6,343 nt of DNA from Desulfobacula sp. (GTDB taxonomy: Bacteria; Desulfobacterota; Desulfobacteria; Desulfobacterales; Desulfobacteraceae): contig NZ_JAIOSW010000122.1 of NCBI RefSeq assembly GCF_021107415.1, forward strand, positions 1 to 6,343, written 5' to 3'. Made by a program: the position numbers and the translations under genes. Numbering within the stretch: position 1 is the first letter of the stretch; every line of letters begins with the position of its first letter. Positions 1 to 6,343 of this stretch are shown here, piece after piece. Under the pieces are notes generated by a model that searched no databases, was not told where the DNA came from, and saw only the letters and a program-made list of their open reading frames with translations.

Positions 1-1043
1 GATTTGAAATCAATGATCAGGGTTTTGTTCTCAAAATCATAAATATTGCTGTACGCGATTGAAGCAGATTTGATATATTCAAGATCTATTTCCAGGGGTC
101 TTGAATGAACAATACCAGTGGGAAGGATATCATTTTCAGGATTTGAAAATTCCCGGGTATATATGACGGAAGAAAGCCAGGATACAAAATACCCGGTATG
201 GGTGGAGACTCTGCATGTCAGGTCACAGGGAAAATAATAAATCTGATGATTCTTTACTGCATCCACATCTTTCCAGCCCGATTTGGAGAAATAATTTTTT
301 GCCGCCTCTTTGTCAGGAGCACAGCCATAAATAACCTGGGGGTTAAATTTCATCCATTCTTTTTTTGTGACATTTGTGATATTTCCTTTTTTGCCAAAAT
401 CAGGGGGGATACCTCCGGCAGCACGTATGATCTCATTTTGAAAGGAATCACTGCCCGGGGTCATGATCGTCTCTTTTCCCATGAGCCGTATGACGCGTTT
501 CTTGTTTAAATTATCAATTTTGGCCAGTTTTCGTTTGATGTGATTCATCTCAGACGTATTTTTTTCAATGATCTTTTGCGCCTGTTTCTCCCGATTAAAT
601 ATTTTGCCTAAAGCAGCAATACTTTTATAAGAATTTTCAATGGTGTCGGTTTGAAAAACAAACAGGTTGCAATCTGCTTTATCAAATTTTTTGATGATAT
701 CTTTGTGGATCGAAGAAAGGATAATCATATCCGGATGGGCATCTTCAATCTTATCAAGAATGGGTCCCAGAAATCCGCCTATAATTTGTTTGTCAACAGC
801 ACCGGCAAGGGTTATATCATGGTAGGTAATGGCTTGAACAAAATCTTTTGCACCTATCTCAAAAAGAATCTGGGTAGCCGATGGTACAAGGGACACAACC
901 TTGTGTGGTGTTTTGAAAAATTTTAAATGATTCCCTTTTGAGTCCTGAACACTTACAGGGTATGCAGCAAGGGATGTGGTGCAAAATACGAGTAACCCGA
1001 AAAGTATTAAAATACATGTGTGAATATCAAATTGTTTTTTCAT
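1..1043 (-). CDS. btuF: Periplasmic corrinoid/iron-complex ABC transporter substrate-binding protein, BtuF-like, partial (C-terminus off left edge)
   Basis: The frame is open from an ATG at 1043 to the window edge, giving 347 codons without a stop. Residues 1-26 form a Sec signal peptide (lysines, then a hydrophobic core, SLA|AYP cleavage). C21 is preceded by F, so a lipobox is unlikely. VVSLVPSATQILFEIGA near residues 49-65 is the first beta-strand/helix signature of the helical-backbone metal-receptor class (BtuF, FepB, FhuD), and GGFLGPILDKIEDAHPDMII follows the usual second signature. The family binds corrinoids or ferric chelates in the periplasm and docks on a BtuCD-type transporter. 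The BtuF assignment rests on the gene lying 65 bases behind a receptor under a cobalamin riboswitch, so another chelate remains possible. The binding fold should end near residue 300 (YTREF), but at least 45 more residues follow, suggesting a fused domain. The ribosome site is weak (AAAGAAAA). Confidence 0.85.
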   Translation of the reverse strand, partial: MKKQFDIHTCILILFGLLVFCTTSLAAYPVSVQDSKGNHLKFFKTPHKVVSLVPSATQILFEIGAKDFVQAITYHDITLAGAVDKQIIGGFLGPILDKIEDAHPDMIILSSIHKDIIKKFDKADCNLFVFQTDTIENSYKSIAALGKIFNREKQAQKIIEKNTSEMNHIKRKLAKIDNLNKKRVIRLMGKETIMTPGSDSFQNEIIRAAGGIPPDFGKKGNITNVTKKEWMKFNPQVIYGCAPDKEAAKNYFSKSGWKDVDAVKNHQIYYFPCDLTCRVSTHTGYFVSWLSSVIYTREFSNPENDILPTGIVHSRPLEIDLEYIKSASIAYSNIYDFENKTLIIDFK

Positions 1044-1058
1044 TTGTAATTTTCTTTT

Positions 1059-1103
1059 AATCTTTATTCAGTAAATTCTTTATGAACTTACTGAATAAAG
1101 ATT
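1059..1103 (-). repeat. Perfect 16-bp inverted repeat (intercistronic hairpin)
   Basis: The arms at 1059-1074 (AATCTTTATTCAGTAA) and 1088-1103 (TTACTGAATAAAGATT) are exact reverse complements around a 13-base loop. The hairpin fills most of the 65-base gap between the receptor stop and the binding-protein ATG, and ends 15 bases before that ATG. On the transcribed strand it is followed by an A-rich stretch (AAAAGAAAA), not a U tract, so it is not a canonical intrinsic terminator. A transcript-stability or processing element separating receptor and binding-protein expression is the likeliest role, but this is inference. Confidence 0.75.
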
Positions 1104-1108
1104 TGGTT

Positions 1109-3160
1109 TTAAAATTGATAATTTAAAGATAAAAAGATCGACCGTCCTGCACCAGGATATTTTGACAGGGTTTGTGTACCAAATTGATCATAAAAATTTT
1201 CCGAATATGTAGTATAATCTTTGTCAAACAGATTGTTAATCCGGCATGACAATGCCCAGTTTTCACCAATTTGCTGATTTGCTTTCAGATCAAGCATCCA
1301 GTAGCTGGAAAGTACAGCCTGAGGAGCCGTGTCTGTATCCAGAGCATAAACAGCAGGCCGTTCGCCAGTGTAGCGAATAATACCGGTCAAATCCAGACCA
1401 AAATCAAACCAATATGTGAGACTGGTTTTAAAAAAATTATTTGCTGTATAGCGTGCTTTTCGTTGCACACCTCCTTGTTTTTGTTCTGTTGCATCTGTAT
1501 AGGTGTAGTCCAATGAAAGTGTCATATTATTAAAAGGTCCGATTTTGGTTCCAACCTCCCAGCCACTTGCTTCATATATAGAAAGATTGTCCGGCCGGTA
1601 GAAAAAATTACTATCAGGCACCCATGAAATTTTATCTTTAATATCCCATTTAAAATATGTCAAAAAGATAAAAATTTTTTTGTCTGCAAATGTCTGTTCA
1701 ATACCGGCATCACTGTGCCATCCGGTTTCAGGCTTCAAATTTGGATTGCCCTCGGCACCCATGCCCCATCCCCAATCTTCTAGTGGCCAGAATAAATCAT
1801 TGGGTGTGGGAGCTTTAAAGTGCCTGCCTGTATTAAATTTAAGAGTTGTGGTCTCAACAGGGGTAATAATTAATCCATATCTTGGAAGAACTTTTGTTCC
1901 AAAGGTTGAATGATCCTCCTGGCGAACACCTATTATACCTTTAATATATTTATTGGGTCGATACTGGGCTTCACTAAAAATTCCTGTTGTATAAAGGTCA
2001 TTCTTACCCATTAATTGTGAAGATTCATTTCCAAAACCATCCAGAGTCGTACTGGTATTTTCCCAGTCATATTTTTTATACTGGATTCCTGTCAGCAAAG
2101 TTCCGCCTTTAAATGGGTTTATCTCAACATTGCCTTCTACGCCCCAAATTTTATTTATAACTTCGGTTTCGCTTCCGGGCAGGTTCCCTGGTGTGAATGA
2201 ACTATAGTACCTGGAATAGTTATTGCTCTCCATGTCTGTATAGTCGGTTTGAAAATTGAAGCCAATCCAATCCAAAGGCTTGCTTTTTATCTTAAAAACC
2301 AGATGCTTGTCTTTTTCTTTGAGTTCGTTGAGCAGACTTGAAGATTCAGAATTATAGACGGGTATCCCGCGTACAGTGAACAAAGAAGTCCCCGTCGGCG
2401 GTTCGACGCCCGGCCGCCCCCCTTCTCGATCTATATAATCACCATAAAGGCTGATATTCAGGTTCTCCCCTTTATCCAGCACAAGTTTCAGCGATACATC
2501 ACTTTGTTTGTAATCAGCGTTATCCCGAAACCCATCTGTACCTGAACTGTTGGCAGTGATGTAATAGCCAAGGTCTCCGAAAACAAACATTCCCTGCTCT
2601 GCTGAGATCTGATATGCGTTTTCGGACCCATAACCTGCATTTATTTTTAAATCAGTCTGGTCACGTTTTGGGCTCTTTGTAATGATATTCACGATGCCGC
2701 TCATTGCCCCGGAACCGTATAAAACAGATCCTGAGCCTTTAACTATTTCGACACGTTCAATATTGTTCATAGGTATTTTGCCGGCATCAGCTATCCCCAG
2801 TGAAGGGGAATTTATCGTCACACCATTGACAACAATCTGGGTGCCGTCAGCGCTCATGCCGCGGATATGGATTTCCTGCTCTGCGCCGCCATAATCACCA
2901 CGGGTCCGCCAGTCAATGCCTGGCTCACCTCCCAATAAATCACCAAAACTGGTTGCCGGAGAATCTTTAATATCCAGATCATCGATTAAAATTACAGAAT
3001 TCGGCACATCTTTGCGCAGCTCTTTGGTTTTTGTGGCAGTTACGATAATCTCGTCCATGGTTGCAACTGCTTCCTGGTTCCTTACATTCTCATCAGCAAA
3101 AGTCATTGTCTGAAATAAAAAAAAACCGGCCAGCACCATCATTAAATGAATTTTTTTCAT
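1109..3160 (-). CDS. btuB: TonB-dependent outer-membrane receptor, BtuB-like corrinoid transporter
   Basis: This 683-residue protein is a plugged outer-membrane beta-barrel that takes up a scarce ligand using energy from TonB-ExbBD. Residues 1-22 form a signal peptide ending FA|DEN. A TonB box (DEIIVTATK) lies at 36-44. The plug domain runs to about residue 163 and contains the IERVEIVKGSGSVLYGSGAM stretch (about 134-153) and GIVNIITKSP. The rest is barrel, with the typical final segment (RINNLFDKDY) and a C-terminal YQF ending in the phenylalanine expected for Bam-mediated insertion. It is about 70 residues longer than E. coli BtuB. The ATG is preceded by a good ribosome site (AGGAAG). The family is certain from sequence. 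Corrinoid specificity is inferred from the cobalamin riboswitch in its leader and the BtuF-like gene behind it; the barrel sequence itself does not prove the ligand. Confidence 0.92.
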   Translation of the reverse strand: MKKIHLMMVLAGFFLFQTMTFADENVRNQEAVATMDEIIVTATKTKELRKDVPNSVILIDDLDIKDSPATSFGDLLGGEPGIDWRTRGDYGGAEQEIHIRGMSADGTQIVVNGVTINSPSLGIADAGKIPMNNIERVEIVKGSGSVLYGSGAMSGIVNIITKSPKRDQTDLKINAGYGSENAYQISAEQGMFVFGDLGYYITANSSGTDGFRDNADYKQSDVSLKLVLDKGENLNISLYGDYIDREGGRPGVEPPTGTSLFTVRGIPVYNSESSSLLNELKEKDKHLVFKIKSKPLDWIGFNFQTDYTDMESNNYSRYYSSFTPGNLPGSETEVINKIWGVEGNVEINPFKGGTLLTGIQYKKYDWENTSTTLDGFGNESSQLMGKNDLYTTGIFSEAQYRPNKYIKGIIGVRQEDHSTFGTKVLPRYGLIITPVETTTLKFNTGRHFKAPTPNDLFWPLEDWGWGMGAEGNPNLKPETGWHSDAGIEQTFADKKIFIFLTYFKWDIKDKISWVPDSNFFYRPDNLSIYEASGWEVGTKIGPFNNMTLSLDYTYTDATEQKQGGVQRKARYTANNFFKTSLTYWFDFGLDLTGIIRYTGERPAVYALDTDTAPQAVLSSYWMLDLKANQQIGENWALSCRINNLFDKDYTTYSENFYDQFGTQTLSKYPGAGRSIFLSLNYQF

Positions 3161-3164
3161 CTTT

Positions 3165-3170
3165 CTTCCT
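3165..3170 (-). promoter_or_regulatory. Ribosome binding site of the btuB-like gene
   Basis: AGGAAG on the minus strand lies four bases before the ATG at 3160. It is the clearest Shine-Dalgarno sequence in the window and supports this start, which also begins a well-formed signal peptide. Confidence 0.7.
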
Positions 3171-3202
3171 GTCTCCCTAATTTAGAATTTGCCGGCCCGA
3201 AA

Positions 3203-3240
3203 ATAGTAAACCCCGAACCGAGTTCATCGATCCGGGGTTT
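3203..3240 (-). terminator. Intrinsic terminator, likely riboswitch expression platform
   Basis: On the minus strand AAACCCCG (3240-3233) pairs perfectly with CGGGGTTT (3215-3208). Pairing then continues inward through G-U, A-U, U-G, C-G, G-C and A-U, giving a 14-bp stem with a five-base loop (3226-3222). The stem is followed by a U-rich tail (ACTATTTT). It lies about 50 bases after the riboswitch and 43 bases before the receptor ATG, where a transcription-attenuating expression platform would be expected. The tail is interrupted by A and C, so efficiency is uncertain. Confidence 0.65.
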
Positions 3241-3292
3241 TCCCTTTTTTCCTCAAGATCTAATTCCCTTGTCCACGGGGAATGCATCAATT

Positions 3293-3453
3293 TGTCAGGC
3301 AGGTCTTCTGACTTTGGATTATCCTAATCACTTTGCCTTCCCATCTGTTTTACAATAGACAGTGGCGGTGTAAAGCTTTCGTTCCCAATTACAGCGGCGG
3401 GCCCGTCCCTGAATTTCACAGGCGTTCCCTTTTAAGCATTTTAAGCACCTGAA
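3293..3453 (-). ncRNA. Cobalamin (adenosylcobalamin-type) riboswitch
   Basis: Read on the minus strand, the canonical blocks of the cobalamin aptamer appear in order: GGGAACGCC, CCTGTGAAATTCAGG, ACGGGCCCGCCGCTGTAA, GCCACTGT, GGGAAGGC, and a near-consensus B12 box AAGTCAGAAGACCTGCC at 3314-3298. The ends are set by a P1 closing helix, TCAGG (3452-3448) with CCTGA (3299-3295). It sits in the 5' leader of the TonB-dependent receptor, the usual place for this element in Gram-negative bacteria, and should repress the receptor/binding-protein operon when cobalamin is abundant. Ligand preference (adenosyl- versus other cobalamins) cannot be read from the sequence with certainty. Confidence 0.95.
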
Positions 3454-3461
3454 CGGTTCTT

Positions 3462-3490
3462 TTAATATTTAGAACTGTCTTAAAAGTCAA
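3462..3490 (-). promoter_or_regulatory. Predicted sigma70-type promoter of the riboswitch-btuB transcript
   Basis: On the minus strand TTGACT (3490-3485, five of six matches to the -35 consensus) is followed after exactly 17 bases by TATTAA (3467-3462, four of six matches to the -10 consensus). This would start transcription near 3455, almost exactly where the P1 helix of the riboswitch begins. The position supports the call more than the -10 match does. A short inverted repeat (GTTCT/AGAAC, 3475-3471 and 3460-3456) flanks the -10 element and may be chance. Confidence 0.6.
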
Positions 3491-3515
3491 CTCTAAAGTT
3501 AATTTTGCTAAAATT

Positions 3516-5183
3516 TTAATCAGATGGTGAAGATTGAACAAAGATATCGGTAACAGCGTCATATGCTGACGGATAATTTTTAATAAATTCAAGTATGGCT
3601 TGATCCTTGGATTTGTTCAGCAGGCAGAAAACATAAAATCTGAAAATATCAAAAGAATTAATATCGGGGTCAGTTAAAAGAGCTTCAAGGGGGCTGTGGC
3701 CAACTAAGTTATTGTAAGTATCTGAGATATTTTTCATTTCATCTTTTAAAAGAAATTGCATCATTTTTATTTTGATTGGATTTTTTTGTACATAGTAAAA
3801 AATAGACTTAAGAAAAAAAGATACAGCAGACAGCTTTGACGACAGGCAGTCTTTTTTTTTGCATAAATCCAGGTGAGTGGTTATCTTTTTCAAATATAAA
3901 TTTTTACTTTTATTTGGCAGGTCTTTGAAAGCAGTCTTTAAAAGAAATTGCCTTTTTAACCGTTTCAATACAGCCGGTGTCATTTGTTTTCTTTGAAGTC
4001 GCGGTTTTTCTTCAAATATGGAAAGATATTCTTTAAGGCTTCTCATTCCCGGTGGGGTTAATTCGTCAGCACCGTTATCAAGGATGATGGATTCTATTTG
4101 TACATCCAGTAACCCGTCTAAATGATATCGATTTTTATATAGATCATACCCTTCAATGGGTTTGAAATAGTCCACAAGAAGAGCCTTTCGGCCGGTTTTT
4201 TTTATAGGAAAAAAATTTGTTTTTGATGTAACCCGGATTTTTTTGTGCCCAAAAGGATGCAGAGCGCTGGTAAAAGTAGGAATAATGATAAAACTGCCGT
4301 CAGGTGTTATTTCCGTACCATACCCGTCGGTGATGGAAGGCTTGATGGAAACAAAGTCTTCATCAAGTCCTGCAGGAATCAAGAGTTCGTCCAGGTCATG
4401 CTGCTTGCTGATGGCCTTTCCAAGCTCCTGTTCTATTTTTTTGATCCGGGCTTTGTTTTTTGAAGTGATGCTGACAGAAAGGTTGGCGTTCATTTTTATG
4501 AGCTTTTTTAACAAAGGAATCTTTCCCTTTGGAACCTTTGTTAGAATGCTGTATTCAATTGGTAATTTTTTTAAATAGTCAATGATGTCGGATATGGTTT
4601 TTTCATCTTCTGCCCAGTCCAGGGGATCGGAAGCACCGTAAAGGGAGATATCATTATTGCCTTGATCTGCCATATGGTTGACAATTTTCAGGATGGCTTT
4701 ATAGGAAAAGTGCGATCTTACCTTTGGCAAAGCCCATTCATTGCATCGTCTGCAAAAATTACTGCATCCGGATGTCAATTGAAACGTCATGGCTGTTTTA
4801 TATACCAGATCCTTCTGAAAATGGTCTAAACCAAGTTTTGTTTCCCATGTTTGGAAATTAACATAAAGGGCGTCTCTGGATGATTGTTTAATGGAAAATA
4901 GAATGAGTTTTTTAAGCCGGATATGGCACTCCCTGATTTTGGGGGAAGAGTGTTTTTCAAGATCAGGGTAGAATTTTTTAATGATGGCTTGTATCTGGTT
5001 TAACAGTTTTTTCGTATTCTCACTGAAGTTTGAATTGGTTTCAATATAGTTGAGAATATCATGATAAATCTGTTCGGCAGACTGATGATGACCGCCATAG
5101 ATCGCACTCAAGAGTTGATTCTTTTTTTGTTCTAAAAAAGAATCATTGGTTTGTATGGTGAGAGTTTTTTTTTGTTTTTCCAC
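3516..5183 (-). CDS. Radical SAM protein of unknown function
   Basis: This 555-residue protein carries the radical SAM cluster motif C140-x3-C144-x2-C147 (GCSNFCRRC), which binds a [4Fe-4S] cluster used to cleave S-adenosylmethionine. After it, SLYGASDPLDW (180-190) occupies the place of the usual GGEP-type SAM-binding motif, and YSILTKVPKG (about 211-220) resembles the next core strand. The first 130 residues are mostly helical and polar. The region beyond about 370 is lysine-rich and helical, with a further cysteine pair (C441, C446) but no clear auxiliary-cluster domain. No signal peptide, membrane segment or B12-binding domain is visible. The substrate is unknown. The start is taken as GTG because no in-frame ATG occurs before residue 132 and an in-frame stop lies at 5204-5202, but no Shine-Dalgarno sequence precedes it. 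It stands alone between dsrP and the riboswitch and is more A-rich than its neighbours. Confidence 0.85.
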   Translation of the reverse strand: MEKQKKTLTIQTNDSFLEQKKNQLLSAIYGGHHQSAEQIYHDILNYIETNSNFSENTKKLLNQIQAIIKKFYPDLEKHSSPKIRECHIRLKKLILFSIKQSSRDALYVNFQTWETKLGLDHFQKDLVYKTAMTFQLTSGCSNFCRRCNEWALPKVRSHFSYKAILKIVNHMADQGNNDISLYGASDPLDWAEDEKTISDIIDYLKKLPIEYSILTKVPKGKIPLLKKLIKMNANLSVSITSKNKARIKKIEQELGKAISKQHDLDELLIPAGLDEDFVSIKPSITDGYGTEITPDGSFIIIPTFTSALHPFGHKKIRVTSKTNFFPIKKTGRKALLVDYFKPIEGYDLYKNRYHLDGLLDVQIESIILDNGADELTPPGMRSLKEYLSIFEEKPRLQRKQMTPAVLKRLKRQFLLKTAFKDLPNKSKNLYLKKITTHLDLCKKKDCLSSKLSAVSFFLKSIFYYVQKNPIKIKMMQFLLKDEMKNISDTYNNLVGHSPLEALLTDPDINSFDIFRFYVFCLLNKSKDQAILEFIKNYPSAYDAVTDIFVQSSPSD

Positions 5184-5239
5184 TGACAGAAATTTGTAAA
5201 CTCATTCAAAAGAAAATGATTCATTTAAATAAAGTATCG

Positions 5240-5280
5240 CACAAAGCCACAAAGGATATAACTCGCTTTGTGGCTTTGTG
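5240..5280. repeat. Perfect 15-bp inverted repeat of CACAAAG units
   Basis: The arms CACAAAGCCACAAAG (5240-5254) and CTTTGTGGCTTTGTG (5266-5280) are exact reverse complements around an 11-base spacer. Each arm is itself a near-tandem repeat of CACAAAG. It lies 46 bases after the dsrP stop and 56 bases before the radical SAM start. It could end the dsr transcript, but the bases after it on the minus strand (CGATACTTTATTT) are only loosely U-rich. Alternatives are a dispersed repetitive element or a protein-binding site for the radical SAM gene. Confidence 0.7.
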
Positions 5281-5326
5281 TCTTTATGCGAGGATGAAAC
5301 CAAGCATATTTTCAATAATTGTTAAA

Positions 5327-6343
5327 CTATCCGTGAACCTCTTCTTTAACTTGAGTTGTCAGTTTGTAAAGAATGGTCAAAACCAGGAAGCCCGTGCCAT
5401 AAACAGCCAGGGTAATCATGATTTCCGGTCCTGTAGGTGCGTATTCTGTCACATGGTGCAAAGGTGACGGTACAAATCCGCCTGAAATCATACCCAGGCC
5501 CTTATCTATCCAGGCCCCGATAACGATCATGGCACAGGTGAACGGTAACAGAGTATAGTTGTTTCTCAATTTTGGAATCAGAAGGAAAATGGCGCCTGTT
5601 CCCATGAGTGTCAGACTGGTCCACATCCAGGGGACAAGTTGAGTATATCCGTGATATCCGAACAAGAGATACTGAATATGTACCTTATGGCCCGGAATAT
5701 TGGAATAGTAGACAACAAAGACCTCACACAAAAAGAAAAACAGGTTGGCAATAATGGCATAGCAGACGATTTTTGACAATGTCTGCATGGCATCCCAGCC
5801 TGGATCAAATTTTGTGAATTTTTTGATAATATAGCAAAGAATTATCAGAAATGCCGGTCCTGCAGCAAATGCTGATGCCAGAAATCTGGGTGCCAGAATG
5901 GCTGTCAGCCAGAATCCACGTCCCGGAAGACCGCAGTAAAGATAGGCTGTTACCGTATGAATACCAATGGCAAAGGGAATGGAAAGATAGACCAGGGGTG
6001 TTGTCCACCATACCGGTTTGACTTGATTTCTTTCCGCTTCCAGCACCTTCCATCCCACAACAATATTCAAAAAAAGATAACCGTTGAGAACCAGCATGTC
6101 ATAGAACAGTATTGACTTGGGTGACGGATATAACAATACGTTCAGCATACGGATGGGCTGGCCTAAATCCACAACAATGAAAAGAAGACACATGACCAGA
6201 GCACTCACTGCTAAAAATTCGCCTAAAATGGTAATCCTGTGAAATTTTTCATAATCATGGAGATAATAGGGGATGACAACCATAACCCCTCCTGCGGCAA
6301 CACCCACAAGATAGGTAAAGTTTGCAATATAAAAGCCCCATGA
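5327..6343 (-). CDS. dsrP: DsrP-like NrfD-family membrane subunit of the DsrMKJOP complex, partial (N-terminus off right edge)
   Basis: The frame is open at the right edge and ends at TAG (5329-5327), giving 338 codons. A GTG at 6307 is not a real start, because the frame continues upstream with SWGFYIANFTYL joined to VGVAAGG, a typical early segment of this family. About nine hydrophobic membrane segments are visible. Stretches such as LLFIVVDLGQPIRML, HTVTAYLYCGLPGRGFWLTA, RFLASAFAAGPAFLI and GGFVPSPLHHVTEY fit DsrP, as recalled from sulfate reducers. DsrP is the quinone-interacting membrane subunit of DsrMKJOP, which links the menaquinone pool to the DsrC trisulfide formed in dissimilatory sulfite reduction. 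An estimated 50 N-terminal residues are missing. It is probably the last gene of the operon, since a 143-base gap with an inverted repeat follows. Another NrfD paralogue (for example from an Hme-type or polysulfide reductase-like complex) is the main alternative. Confidence 0.8.
   Translation of the reverse strand, partial: SWGFYIANFTYLVGVAAGGVMVVIPYYLHDYEKFHRITILGEFLAVSALVMCLLFIVVDLGQPIRMLNVLLYPSPKSILFYDMLVLNGYLFLNIVVGWKVLEAERNQVKPVWWTTPLVYLSIPFAIGIHTVTAYLYCGLPGRGFWLTAILAPRFLASAFAAGPAFLIILCYIIKKFTKFDPGWDAMQTLSKIVCYAIIANLFFFLCEVFVVYYSNIPGHKVHIQYLLFGYHGYTQLVPWMWTSLTLMGTGAIFLLIPKLRNNYTLLPFTCAMIVIGAWIDKGLGMISGGFVPSPLHHVTEYAPTGPEIMITLAVYGTGFLVLTILYKLTTQVKEEVHG

Noticed and set aside
198..926. Plus-strand open frames at 198-509 and 651-926
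   Set aside because: They lie antisense to the binding-protein gene, whose minus frame has a signal peptide and family motifs. The plus-strand translations show no recognisable motif.
981..983. C21 of the binding protein as a lipoprotein cysteine
   Set aside because: The residues before it (VF) do not fit a lipobox, and a normal signal-peptidase I site (SLA|AYP) follows.
1271..3358. Plus-strand open frames across the receptor gene and the riboswitch leader
   Set aside because: They are shadows of the receptor coding strand. The one at 3146-3358 overlaps the ribosome site, terminator and B12 box.
3456..3475. GTTCT/AGAAC inverted repeat around the -10 element as an operator
   Set aside because: Five-base arms in AT-rich DNA are expected by chance, and no matching site or regulator gene is seen.
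4243..4578. Two overlapping plus-strand frames inside the radical SAM gene
   Set aside because: They are antisense to a well-supported coding frame and have no motif or ribosome site.
5611..6053. Minus-strand alternative frames inside dsrP
   Set aside because: The DsrP frame has membrane segments and family motifs throughout. These are out-of-frame readings of it.
6305..6307. GTG as the true start of the NrfD-family protein
   Set aside because: The same frame stays open upstream and encodes SWGFYIANFTYL, the expected preceding segment, so the gene is truncated by the window edge.

Overview
The window looks like chromosomal DNA from a sulfate-reducing bacterium of the Desulfobacter/Desulfobacterium type (Desulfobacterota). 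The main reason is the NrfD-family membrane protein at the right edge, whose sequence fits DsrP of the DsrMKJOP complex. The moderately AT-rich composition and a Gram-negative TonB-dependent receptor agree with this. The genus is an inference. All recognisable genes lie on the minus strand, so transcription runs from high to low coordinates.

Layout in transcription order. (1) 6343-5327: the 3' part of dsrP, an integral-membrane quinone-interacting subunit. It is probably the last gene of a dsrMKJOP operon that continues off the right edge. (2) 5326-5184: a short gap holding a perfect 15-bp inverted repeat built from CACAAAG units. (3) 5183-3516: a lone radical SAM protein (555 aa, CxxxCxxC cluster motif) of unknown function, with an uncertain start and two A9 tracts. 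(4) 3515-3161: a complete regulatory leader with a sigma70-like promoter, a cobalamin riboswitch and a strong 14-bp intrinsic terminator hairpin just before the next gene. (5) 3160-1109: a TonB-dependent outer-membrane receptor, called BtuB-like because of the riboswitch. (6) 1108-1044: a gap with a perfect 16-bp hairpin. (7) 1043-1: a periplasmic substrate-binding protein of the BtuF/FepB type, open at the left edge. It continues past the normal end of the binding fold into what may be a fused second domain, possibly a CbiZ-type adenosylcobinamide amidohydrolase.

The left half is therefore a corrinoid-uptake operon. When cobalamin is plentiful the riboswitch should favour the terminator and switch off the receptor and binding protein. 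When it is scarce the receptor brings corrinoids across the outer membrane and the binding protein hands them to an inner-membrane ABC transporter, probably encoded beyond the left edge. The radical SAM gene lies upstream of the riboswitch and is not controlled by it. No rRNA, tRNA, CRISPR array, transposase or attachment site was seen. The plus-strand open frames are antisense shadows. The most unusual points are the possible binding-protein/CbiZ fusion, the orphan radical SAM protein with its slippage-prone 5' end, and the two long perfect inverted repeats.
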